Shown here piece by piece: positions 17,351-25,095 of a stretch of DNA of 64,000 bases. Source of the stretch: Halomarina salina (GTDB lineage Archaea > Halobacteriota > Halobacteria > Halobacteriales > Haloarculaceae); contig NZ_JALLGW010000001.1 in assembly GCF_023074835.1 (NCBI RefSeq), positions 2,542,001 through 2,606,000 of the forward strand, given 5' to 3'. The position numbers and the translations under genes are program-made. How positions within the stretch are numbered: the stretch's first letter is position 1; each line of letters starts with the position of its first letter. The notes under the pieces were generated by a model. That model ran no database searches. It was not told where the DNA came from and saw only the letters and a list, made by a program, of their open reading frames with translations.

Positions 17351-17485
17351 TCACTGCAGGTAGGTCGGCTCCTTCGCGTCGCAGCGCTCCTCGTGGCGCT
17401 TCGCGTCGTCCTCGACGTCGAACATGAGCCCACAGCCCTCACAGCTGTACCACGTCATATCGTCCCGTTCCTCCGCTTTCACCAT
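17351..17485 (-). CDS. Small C2HC zinc-finger protein (44 aa)
   Basis: A very short gene reading MVKAEERDDMTWYSCEGCG at its start. It has Cys15 and Cys18, then His31 and Cys35 (HEERC), a compact C2HC finger. The pattern matches a widely conserved haloarchaeal mini-protein family that I recall as DUF7128 (from memory). Role unknown; such fingers may bind nucleic acid or partner proteins. It is divergent from the cdc48 gene, with 77 bases between the starts. Confidence 0.78.
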   Translation of the reverse strand: MVKAEERDDMTWYSCEGCGLMFDVEDDAKRHEERCDAKEPTYLQ

Positions 17486-17562
17486 GGCACCGGGTCCAAC
17501 GTGGTGGGTCAAATGCGTTACTCCGGCGGAGGGATAAAGTCAGCAGGCACGAAACGAGTGGT

Positions 17563-19776
17563 ATGACACGTGGCGTGGACCTCGCGGTCCAAGGTGCGGA
17601 GAAGCGCGACGCGGGTCGCGGTATCGCACGACTCTCCAACGCGACGATGCAGACGCTCGGCGTGCTGAGCGGTGACACCATCGTCATCGAAGGCGAACGC
17701 GAGACTGTGGCGAAGGTGTGGCCCGGCGGCGAGGACGGCGCGGTGAAGGTCGACGCGGGCACCCGACAGAACGCGTCGGTGAAGATCGGCGACACCGTCA
17801 CCGTCCGCGAGGAGGACGTCGACGACGCCGACAGCGTCATGGTGTCGCTGCCGAACACGCCGGAGGTCACGAACGCCGACCTCGCGGACTACGTGAAGCG
17901 ACGCCTCCTCCAGCGACCCATCCAGATCGGCGACAGCGTCTCGCTCAGTGACACGGGCGTCGAGGCGCGCGTCGAGTCCACCAGCCCCGAGACGGTCGTC
18001 AGGGTCGTCGACGAGACGCGGGTCACCGTCCAGACCGGCAGCAGGAAACTCAAGAGTTCGCAGGGGTCCTCGGGCGGGCAGCGCCGTCGCGGCAGCGGTT
18101 CCTCGTCCGGTTCTCCCTCCTCCTCGTCCGACGTCGAGGAGCAACTCGGCGGGGCGACGTCCCGGCCGACGGCGGACGGACCGAAGACCGACGTCACCTA
18201 CGAGGACATCGGCGGACTCGACGAGGAGCTGGAGCTCATCCGCGAGATGGTCGAACTCCCGCTCTCCGAACCCGACCTGTTCCGACGACTCGGCGTCGAC
18301 CCGCCGCGAGGTGTCCTGCTCCACGGCCCGCCCGGCACCGGGAAGACGCTCATCGCGAAGGCCGTCGCCAACGAGGTGTCGGCGAACTTCTTCACCATCT
18401 CCGGTCCCGAAGTCGTCTCGAAGTACAAGGGCGACTCCGAGGAGAAGATCCGCGAGAAGTTCGCCGAGGCGCGCCAGAACTCGCCGGCCATCCTGTTCAT
18501 CGACGAGATCGACTCCATCGCGGGGGAACGCGACGACGACGCCGACATGGAGAACCGCGTCGTCGCCCAGTTGCTGACCGAACTCGACGGGATGTCCGGC
18601 CGCGAGGAGGTCATCGTCATCGGCGCGACGAACCGCGTCGACTCCATCGACCCCGCCCTCCGTCGTGGTGGCCGGTTCGACCGCGAGATCGAGATCGGCG
18701 TCCCGAACGAGGAGGGCCGTCGCGAGATTCTGGACGTCCACACGCTCGGGATGCCGCTCGACGACGACGTGGACCTCGACCGCCTCGCGGAGCGCACCCA
18801 CGGGTTCGTCGGCGCGGACATCCGTACGCTGTCGACCGAGGCCGCGATGTCCGCGCTGCGGCGCTACCGCCACGAACGCGACGAGGACCCCGACACCCCG
18901 TTGACGGTCACGCGGGCGGACTTCGAGGCTGCGATGGCCGCGGTCGACCCGAGCGCGATGCGCGAGTACGTCGTCGAGACGACCAACACCACCTTCGAGG
19001 ACGTGGGCGGGCTCGACGAGGCGAAGGCCACCCTCCGCGAGTCGGTCATCTGGCCGCTCTCCTACGAGAACCTGTTCGAGGCGACGAACACCAACCCGCC
19101 GACGGGCATCCTCCTCTACGGACCGCCCGGCACCGGGAAGACGCTGCTCGCCCGCGCCATCGCGGGCGAGAGCGGCGTCAACTTCATCCACGTCGCCGGC
19201 CCCGAACTCATCGACAAGTACGTCGGCGAGAGCGAGAAGGCGGTCCGCGAGGTGTTCGACCGTGCCCGACAGACCGCGCCGACCATCGTCTTCTTCGACG
19301 AGGTGGACGCCATCGCGGCCGCCCGCGGCGGCGAGCAGGACGTGACCGAGCGCGTCGTCTCACAGCTCCTGACGGAACTCGACGGACTCGCGTCGAACCC
19401 GAATCTGGTGGTGCTCGCGGCGACGAACCGTTACGAGGCCATCGACCCCGCACTCCTCCGTCCCGGCCGGTTCGAGTCACACGTCGAGGTCCCCCTGCCG
19501 GACGAGGCTGCCCGCCGACTCATCCTCTCGGTCCACACCGAGGGGAAGCCGCTCGGCGAGGACATCGACCTGGACGAACTCGCCGCCGAGACCGAGGGCT
19601 ACTCCGGCGCGGACCTCGAAGCGCTCGTCCGGCAGGCGTCGCTGTTCGCCATCCGCGCGCTGGCAACGGACGTCGGTCCGGAGGAAGCGAACGAACGCGC
19701 CGACGAGATTCGCATCTCGCGTGAACACTTCGAGGACGCACGCTCGAAGGTCGAACCGCCAGGGAGCGGTCGGTAG
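17563..19776 (+). CDS. cdc48: Cdc48/VCP-like AAA+ ATPase
   Basis: A 737-residue type II AAA ATPase. Residues 1-165 form the Cdc48 N-domain. D1 has Walker A GPPGTGKT near 255-262 and Walker B FIDEIDS near 311-317; D2 has GPPGTGKT near 520-527 and FFDEVDA near 577-583. Arg-finger segments (RGGRFDRE, RPGRFESH) are present. It should form a hexamer that unfolds substrates for the proteasome. A Ser/Gly/Arg-rich linker (about 166-200) between the N-domain and D1 is longer and lower in complexity than in VAT of Thermoplasma. Haloarchaea carry several cdc48 copies; which one this is cannot be told. Confidence 0.93.
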   Translation: MTRGVDLAVQGAEKRDAGRGIARLSNATMQTLGVLSGDTIVIEGERETVAKVWPGGEDGAVKVDAGTRQNASVKIGDTVTVREEDVDDADSVMVSLPNTPEVTNADLADYVKRRLLQRPIQIGDSVSLSDTGVEARVESTSPETVVRVVDETRVTVQTGSRKLKSSQGSSGGQRRRGSGSSSGSPSSSSDVEEQLGGATSRPTADGPKTDVTYEDIGGLDEELELIREMVELPLSEPDLFRRLGVDPPRGVLLHGPPGTGKTLIAKAVANEVSANFFTISGPEVVSKYKGDSEEKIREKFAEARQNSPAILFIDEIDSIAGERDDDADMENRVVAQLLTELDGMSGREEVIVIGATNRVDSIDPALRRGGRFDREIEIGVPNEEGRREILDVHTLGMPLDDDVDLDRLAERTHGFVGADIRTLSTEAAMSALRRYRHERDEDPDTPLTVTRADFEAAMAAVDPSAMREYVVETTNTTFEDVGGLDEAKATLRESVIWPLSYENLFEATNTNPPTGILLYGPPGTGKTLLARAIAGESGVNFIHVAGPELIDKYVGESEKAVREVFDRARQTAPTIVFFDEVDAIAAARGGEQDVTERVVSQLLTELDGLASNPNLVVLAATNRYEAIDPALLRPGRFESHVEVPLPDEAARRLILSVHTEGKPLGEDIDLDELAAETEGYSGADLEALVRQASLFAIRALATDVGPEEANERADEIRISREHFEDARSKVEPPGSGR

Positions 19777-19809
19777 TCGACCTTCCCCACCGTTCTGACT
19801 GTCATATCC

Positions 19810-19822
19810 ACTGAAAGCTTAT
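19810..19822 (+). promoter_or_regulatory. Promoter-like element before the lipoprotein gene
   Basis: ACTGAAAGCTTAT, with an AT-rich core 26 bases before the ATG at 19848, is well placed for a TATA box of a leaderless transcript. An identical 13-mer occurs at 20360-20372. Confidence 0.45.
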
Positions 19823-19847
19823 GCCGGCCGTTCGACTCGGTCGTCAC

Positions 19848-20333
19848 ATGGCCCCCACGAGACGACGCTACCTCCTCGCACTCTCCGGGACGCTCGTCGC
19901 GACTGCTGGCTGTCTCGGAGACGGTGAGCGGTCGACGGCGAACGAGACCGCCACGCAAGTATCGGAGCGTCCGACGGTGGAGCGGACGACGTTCGACGAC
20001 TGGGTCGCCGAGGCAGAGCGGTCGGTCGACCGCGACAAGGCGGTCAGACTGAGCAACCGGGACGAGACCGACCACACCGTCTCGGTCCGCGTCGTCCGCG
20101 AGTCGGACGGGGCGGTCGTCCACGAGGAGACGTACGACCTCTCGGCGGGCACCGGCCGACGCGAGGTGTTCAACACGGACTCCCTCGACGGACCCGGAAA
20201 CGTCGGCTACGAGGTCACGGCGACGATGGGGAACCAGTCCGCGAGCGTCTGGTTCGAGACCGACGAGTGTCACGGCGGCGGCACCGTGGAGGTCAGCGAC
20301 GGGGAACTGGTCGCCTACTCGGCTATCTGTTGA
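19848..20333 (+). CDS. Tat-type lipoprotein, haloarchaeal
   Basis: A 161-residue exported protein. The N-terminus (PTRRRYLLALSGTLVATAGC) has a twin-arginine stretch, a short hydrophobic core and a lipobox ending at Cys20 or Cys21, so it is probably Tat-exported and lipid-anchored. A Thr/Ser-rich stretch follows, then a beta-rich domain (VSVRVVRESDGAVVHEETYDL, SASVWFETDEC). A Cys near residue 145 and the final Cys could pair. I see no enzymatic motif. The gene lies between cdc48 and small membrane genes. Confidence 0.72.
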   Translation: MAPTRRRYLLALSGTLVATAGCLGDGERSTANETATQVSERPTVERTTFDDWVAEAERSVDRDKAVRLSNRDETDHTVSVRVVRESDGAVVHEETYDLSAGTGRREVFNTDSLDGPGNVGYEVTATMGNQSASVWFETDECHGGGTVEVSDGELVAYSAIC

Positions 20334-20359
20334 GGTATCTCTCACTGACGTTTTAATCA

Positions 20360-20372
20360 ACTGAAAGCTTAT
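20360..20372 (+). promoter_or_regulatory. Second copy of the ACTGAAAGCTTAT promoter-like element
   Basis: Identical over 13 bases to 19810-19822 and again 24 bases before an ATG (20396). That ATG opens only a 39-codon frame (MRSRRRFPPPRLRP...) which runs into the antisense gene at 20469, so the element may drive a short transcript or be the remnant of a duplicated lipoprotein promoter. Confidence 0.35.
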
Positions 20373-20468
20373 ACCGAACAAGCCAGTCGTTCGACATGCG
20401 TTCCCGCCGACGCTTTCCCCCTCCACGGTTGCGCCCCCTGTGTCCCCTCGTTACGTCCGCTCTCGCCC

Positions 20469-20693
20469 TTACTCGTTCTCTTCCGGTTCGACGTCGGCGA
20501 CCCTGCCGATGGTGACCAGGAGGAGGAGCGTCACCCACGCGACGAAGACGAGACCGCCGAGGTCACCGAGGTTCACCTGGCTGCCGACCGTCGTCAACAG
20601 CGAGTTCTGTGCGACCACCGCCGACCCGAGGAGCGAGACGATGCAGACGACGCCGACGACGATTCTGCTGCGTCCGCCACGACTGAAGTCCAT
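20469..20693 (-). CDS. Small membrane protein with two helices (74 aa)
   Basis: Starts MDFSRGGRSRIVVG and has two hydrophobic stretches, about residues 10-30 and 45-65, then an acidic tail ending EPEENE. Positive charges at the N-terminus and acid at the C-terminus place both ends in the cytoplasm. No family was recognised. It follows the frameshifted small membrane gene at 20769-20968 on the same strand, 75 bases downstream, so the two may once have formed a pair. Confidence 0.55.
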   Translation of the reverse strand: MDFSRGGRSRIVVGVVCIVSLLGSAVVAQNSLLTTVGSQVNLGDLGGLVFVAWVTLLLLVTIGRVADVEPEENE

Positions 20694-20768
20694 GCACCGA
20701 CGACCGAGGCCACACTGATAACATTTCGTGTCAGTATCGATTTCGAGAATATTGCCGAAGCGATTCGG

Positions 20769-20968
20769 TCACCGGGCGTCGTCTGGTCGAGTGGCCCCTT
20801 TCTCCTGCTCGTCGACGAGCGTCTCGGCGAGGAGGACCGAGAGCCCCCACCGACGACGAGAGAGACGGAGAAGCCATCGTACCCACCGAGCACGTAGCCA
20901 GCGACGGTCACGACGACGACGGCGACTGCGACGGCAGCACGTCTCCCGGCTGGACTGACCAGAGGCAC
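20769..20968 (-). pseudogene. Frameshifted small two-helix membrane protein
   Basis: From the GTG at 20968 the frame reads MPLVSPAGRRAAVAVAVVVV, then a second helix beginning GFSVSLVVG. At the C5 run 20844-20848 (G5 on the coding strand) it slides into a meaningless Ser/Arg-rich frame. The alternative frame continues the helix with LSVLLAETLVDEQEKG and an acidic-basic tail to the stop at 20769. Adding one G to the run restores a sensible 66-residue protein. This is either a real frameshift or a sequencing error in a homopolymer. Confidence 0.6.
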
Positions 20969-21052
20969 AGCTGTCGCCCCGGCGTCGATAAACTGGAGGG
21001 TAGCGAGGTGTCCCCTCGCTGGCCAGTCCGAGCGGGAGTCGCCCCGGTGACG

Positions 21053-23875
21053 TCAGTCCCAGAACGACTTCGTCCGGGCGTAGCGGCGCTCCTGCTGGAG
21101 GATGTCGCGGTAGAAGTCGTCCTCGTCCTCCCGCAGTTTGGCGATGATGCGCGCGGCGTTGTGCGGGCCGACCCCGCGTGCCGCGAGGGCGACGACGGCC
21201 TGCTTGCCGTGGCTCTGGACGAGGTTCGCGGACTGGTAGGCGCGCTCGGTCTGCTTGCGCTGCTCGTCGTCCTTCTCGGCGCGCTTGACGGCGTCGACCA
21301 CCTCGTCGGCCCACGGGTTGAGCGCCGCGACGCGCGTCGACCCGCAGAGCGGGCACTCCGGCTGGTCGGCGACGCGCCGGACCTCCTGACGGCGCTCCCA
21401 CTCCTGGCAGTGCAGACAGAACAGCAGCACGTTGTCCTCCTGGATGCGCTCGCGGACCGTCTCGATGACGCTCGCGTCGGCGTTCTCCGGACTCAAGAGC
21501 TCCTGTCCCGACGAGCGCCCGCCCATCCCGACAGGAGTTCGCTCGGTCACCGTCTCGACGGTGAGTGCGCCCGACTGGACGCGGCGGAGGACGTCCGCCG
21601 CGCCGTCGACGTCGAGGTCCTCGTGGAGAATCTCGCGGACCGCCTCGTCGTACATCGGCGTGTCGCGGAGCGCTTCGAGCAGGCGCGAGCGGCCGAACTG
21701 TCGGGAGCCTTTCCCCTGCCAGCGCTTCAGCGACCCGAACTTCGCGGCGACCTGCGCGAGTTTGAACTTCAGCGCGTCGGCGTTCTTCAGGGAGAGTTCG
21801 ATGAGGCTCGCGACGTGGTCGGGGTCCGTCTGCCGGAGGAGCGCGAGGACGTCGCTCGCGCTCGTCCCGCCCGGCACCTCCAGTTCGATGCGGTACGGGT
21901 CGATCTCCATCCCGACGGAGGAGCCGGTCTGCTGCCCGAGCAGTGCCGACAGCAGGCGACCGAGCGTCTCGTTGACCTTGTGGCCGAAGCAGGCGTTGAG
22001 CACTATCTCGCGGCCGTACGACTCGACCATCAGGCGGTCGCTCGACGGCATCGCCTGCGTGTGGCGCTCTAGCTGTTCGAGCGCCTCGCTCGCCGTGTGG
22101 TCGTCGGTGGGGTAGCCCTCGGCGACCCACCGGGAGACGGTCGGTCTGTCCTCGCCCCGGTCGAACCGCGAGCGAGCGTCGTATCGCAGGTCGCCGACGT
22201 CCTGTGCGACGTCGTAGGGTACCGGAATCTCCTGGCCGACCCACGACGGCACCTCGCCGCCGGGGTCCTCGACGGGCGTCACCTTCACCGCCTCCTCCTC
22301 CTCGTCCACCTCGGTGATGCGCCACATCTCGCCGCGCTGGATGAACACCTCCCCCGGCTGGGCGAAGTTGACGACGAACCGTTCGTCGAGCGTCCCGACC
22401 TGCCGCCCCGAGGCCATGTCCTCGACGGCGTACGTCGCCTCGTCGGGAATCATCGAGAGGTTGGCGTAGAAGTACTGCCACGTCCCGCCCGACTTCTGCA
22501 GTTCGTCTGCCTCCTCGTCTATCCAGAGGATGCGGTTCGAGGAGAGCTCCCGGACCACGTCGCGGAACTGCTCGCGGGTCACGTCGCGGAACGGATACGC
22601 CCGCGTCACGAGTTCGTAGGCCCGCATCGCGCCGATGTCTCCGAAGTCCATGACGAGGCCGACGACCTGGTTGGCGACGGTGTCGAGGCTCCCGTGGTGG
22701 ATGTTCGCGGGTTCGACCTGCCCCCGCTCCGCACGCCGGCAGATGGCCAGCGACTCGAACGTGTCGTCGGGCATCGTGGCGATGATCGTCCCCTGCGAGA
22801 CCACGTCCCGGCGGTGGCCCGCGCGCCCGACGCGCTGGAGCAGGCGGGACACCTCGCGGGGCGACTGGTACTGGACGACGTGGTCGATGCGGCCCACGTC
22901 GATGCCGAGTTCCATCGACGACGTACAGAGGAGCGCGTCGAGCGCCCCGGACTTGAACCGGTCCTCGACGTCGATGCGGGCCTCCTTCGACAGCGACCCG
23001 TGGTGGATGCCGATGTTCGTCTCCAGCTTCTTGAACCGCGACCCGAGCGCCTCGGCGGTCTGTCGGGTGTTGACGAACACGAGCGTCGAGTCGTTCTCCT
23101 CGACGATGTCCCGTATCGCCCGAACGTGACTCGCCACGTCCGGTTTCGTCATCAGCTTCCCCGCCAGTCGCTCGTCCTCGACGGTCACCTCGGGCGTCAG
23201 CACCCGCAGGTCGAGGTTGCTCCCCGCGTCCACCTCGATGATAGAGCAGCCACGGTCGCCCGTGAGGAACCTCCCGACCTCCTCGGGGTCACCGACGGTA
23301 GCTGAGAGGCCGATGCACTGGAACTCCTCCGCGAGTTCTCGCAGTCGCTCCAGTCCGATGGCCATCTGCGCGCCCCGCTTCGAGGCCGCGAGTTCGTGCA
23401 CCTCGTCGACGACGACGTGGCTCACGTCCGACAGCGCCCGTCGCAGCTTCTTCCCGGTCAGCATCGCCTGTAACGTCTCGGGCGTCGTCACCAGCACGTC
23501 CGGCGGGTCGTCGGCCTGTTTCCCCCGCTGGTACTGCGTCGTGTCGCCGTGACGGACGTCGACGTCCAGCCCGAGTTCCTCCGCCCACCAGTCCAGTCGC
23601 TGGCGCATGTCGCGGTTCAGCGCCCGGAGCGGCGTGATGTAGAGCGCCGAGATGCCGAAGGGGGTGCCCTCGTCCTCTCGCTCGCGGACGATGGCGTCGA
23701 ACACCGGGAGCATCGCCGTCTCCGTCTTCCCGGTGCCCGTCGGCGCGATGACGAGGCCGTGGCCGCCGTCGGCCAGCGCGGGAATCGCACGGCGCTGTGG
23801 CTCGGTGGGCGTCTCGAACCCGCGTTTCGACAGCGCCGACCGGACGCGGTCGCCGAGGTGGGCGAACGCGTCCAT
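21053..23875 (-). CDS. lhr: Lhr-type superfamily 2 DEAD/DEVH helicase
   Basis: A 940-residue helicase starting MDAFAHLGDRVRSAL. Walker A is APTGTGKTE (near 40), the Walker B box is DEVH, motif III is LSAT, and the second RecA domain has MELGID and QRVGRAGHR. The middle carries the Lhr winged-helix and beta-barrel core. The C-terminus has a four-Cys zinc knuckle (CLHC...CPLC, near 816-843) and a final helical domain (YARTKSFWD). Lhr proteins unwind DNA and RNA:DNA forks in repair. A TTTTTT-rich TATA-like site lies about 45 bases before the start. Confidence 0.9.
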   Translation of the reverse strand: MDAFAHLGDRVRSALSKRGFETPTEPQRRAIPALADGGHGLVIAPTGTGKTETAMLPVFDAIVREREDEGTPFGISALYITPLRALNRDMRQRLDWWAEELGLDVDVRHGDTTQYQRGKQADDPPDVLVTTPETLQAMLTGKKLRRALSDVSHVVVDEVHELAASKRGAQMAIGLERLRELAEEFQCIGLSATVGDPEEVGRFLTGDRGCSIIEVDAGSNLDLRVLTPEVTVEDERLAGKLMTKPDVASHVRAIRDIVEENDSTLVFVNTRQTAEALGSRFKKLETNIGIHHGSLSKEARIDVEDRFKSGALDALLCTSSMELGIDVGRIDHVVQYQSPREVSRLLQRVGRAGHRRDVVSQGTIIATMPDDTFESLAICRRAERGQVEPANIHHGSLDTVANQVVGLVMDFGDIGAMRAYELVTRAYPFRDVTREQFRDVVRELSSNRILWIDEEADELQKSGGTWQYFYANLSMIPDEATYAVEDMASGRQVGTLDERFVVNFAQPGEVFIQRGEMWRITEVDEEEEAVKVTPVEDPGGEVPSWVGQEIPVPYDVAQDVGDLRYDARSRFDRGEDRPTVSRWVAEGYPTDDHTASEALEQLERHTQAMPSSDRLMVESYGREIVLNACFGHKVNETLGRLLSALLGQQTGSSVGMEIDPYRIELEVPGGTSASDVLALLRQTDPDHVASLIELSLKNADALKFKLAQVAAKFGSLKRWQGKGSRQFGRSRLLEALRDTPMYDEAVREILHEDLDVDGAADVLRRVQSGALTVETVTERTPVGMGGRSSGQELLSPENADASVIETVRERIQEDNVLLFCLHCQEWERRQEVRRVADQPECPLCGSTRVAALNPWADEVVDAVKRAEKDDEQRKQTERAYQSANLVQSHGKQAVVALAARGVGPHNAARIIAKLREDEDDFYRDILQQERRYARTKSFWD

Positions 23876-24043
23876 CCCTGCCCGGTGTTCGCTCACTGTT
23901 CTAGCGATGGGGACGAATCGAAAAAAGGCCGTCGCCTGCCGGTTCGGTGGCGTTCTCGGCGGTTCTGTGGTCGCCACGTCGTGTCGGGAGGACCGGGCCG
24001 TCGCGTCGGAACCGACTTAGTGGCTGGCGTGGAGAGGTGGGCA

Positions 24044-24319
24044 ATGAACGCCGCCGACACCTACTGGCTGGGGTGGGTCGGGTTCGGCCTGGGGTTCCTC
24101 TGCCGGGGCGTCGCCAGGGTCCGGGCCGACGGTCTCGGCGTGCTCGCCGCCGGATTCGCACTCACGGGCGCTGCGGCCGTCGTCCTCGCCGTCACTGCCG
24201 CACGACGGCCAGAGCGTCACGGCGCGCCGACCGAACCCGGATGGCGGTCGTACGGGATGGCACTCACCGGACTGGCGCTGTTCGCCGTCGGGCTCTTCGA
24301 ACTCCTCTACACGTTCTGA
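24044..24319 (+). CDS. Small three-helix membrane protein (91 aa)
   Basis: Starts MNAADTYWLGWVGFGLG. Three hydrophobic stretches (about 6-24, 30-52, 70-90) are separated by short basic loops (ARVRADG; TAARRPERHG). No motif was recognised. Its 3' end overlaps the convergent phosphoesterase gene by 13 bases, so the two transcripts are antisense to each other at the ends. Confidence 0.65.
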   Translation: MNAADTYWLGWVGFGLGFLCRGVARVRADGLGVLAAGFALTGAAAVVLAVTAARRPERHGAPTEPGWRSYGMALTGLALFAVGLFELLYTF

Positions 24320-25092
24320 TACGGGCCGAGGCGCGTCCCGTTCAGCAGGTACGCCTGCGCATCGGGCATTCCTGCGGGGAGGTACGGCGCGAGGAACCCC
24401 TGGCCCGCGTTCGTCCACGTCCCGCCGAGCAGGTCGTTGAACGCCGGACAGACGACGAGTTCGCCCGTGACGTCGTACTGGTCGCGTGATTCCTCCTCCT
24501 CCCGGTCTGCCTCTCCGTAGTGCTCGACGAACGGGTCAGGGGCCAGCGGGCCGCGCAACCAGATGCGCTCGGCTCGCGCGCCGCCGACCTCGTCTTCGAG
24601 TCGTATCTTCGGGTGTTCGTGGCCCATGCAGACGACGCTCGCCGCGGCTACCTCCGGTGCGGGCCAGGTGTGCCCGTGGACGAAGCCGACGTCACCGAGG
24701 CGGATGCCGTTCGTCGGCGTCACCTCGACCGGGTGGTCGCGTTCGCTCTCGGCGGCCCACGCCTCGGCGTCGCCGTCGTGGTTCCCCTTGACGACGGTGA
24801 CGGGGACGCGCTCGCTGACCGTCCCGAGGAGCGTCGTCAACTCCTGGCGCTCCTCGCGCGAGGGGTTCCCGATGGCGTTCCCGAGGTCCCCGAGGAAGAC
24901 GACGCGGTCCGCGTCGGTCGCGTCGAGCAGTTCCAGCAGGTGCTGGCGGCGGTCGCTGGCCTGCGAGCGAATCTCGACGCCGTCGTAGCGCAGCGCGACT
25001 TCGAGGCCCGCGTGGTAGTCGGCGACCACCAGCGCACGTTCCCCCCCGCAGTCGGCGACGCCGACCGGTTCGTCCGGGACCGGTTCGAACAC
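24307..25092 (-). CDS. rpe: Calcineurin-like metallophosphoesterase of the RPA operon
   Basis: A 261-residue phosphoesterase with the dimetal motifs ADYHAG (near 24-29), FLGDLGN (66-72), KGNHDG (99-104) and a GHEHP/GHTW pair. Its place as third gene after rpa and the RPA-associated protein matches the rpa1-rpap1-rpe operon described in Haloferax volcanii, where Rpe is the calcineurin-type member. It starts with GTG, three bases after the stop of the preceding gene. Its substrate is unknown; a role in DNA metabolism is inferred from the operon. Confidence 0.85.
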   Translation of the reverse strand: MFEPVPDEPVGVADCGGERALVVADYHAGLEVALRYDGVEIRSQASDRRQHLLELLDATDADRVVFLGDLGNAIGNPSREERQELTTLLGTVSERVPVTVVKGNHDGDAEAWAAESERDHPVEVTPTNGIRLGDVGFVHGHTWPAPEVAAASVVCMGHEHPKIRLEDEVGGARAERIWLRGPLAPDPFVEHYGEADREEEESRDQYDVTGELVVCPAFNDLLGGTWTNAGQGFLAPYLPAGMPDAQAYLLNGTRLGPYQNV

Positions 25093-25095
25093 CGT

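Noticed and set aside
20769-22481. 570-residue minus-strand frame
   Set aside because: Shadow of lhr; only its last ~25 codons matter, as the second half of the frameshifted small membrane gene.
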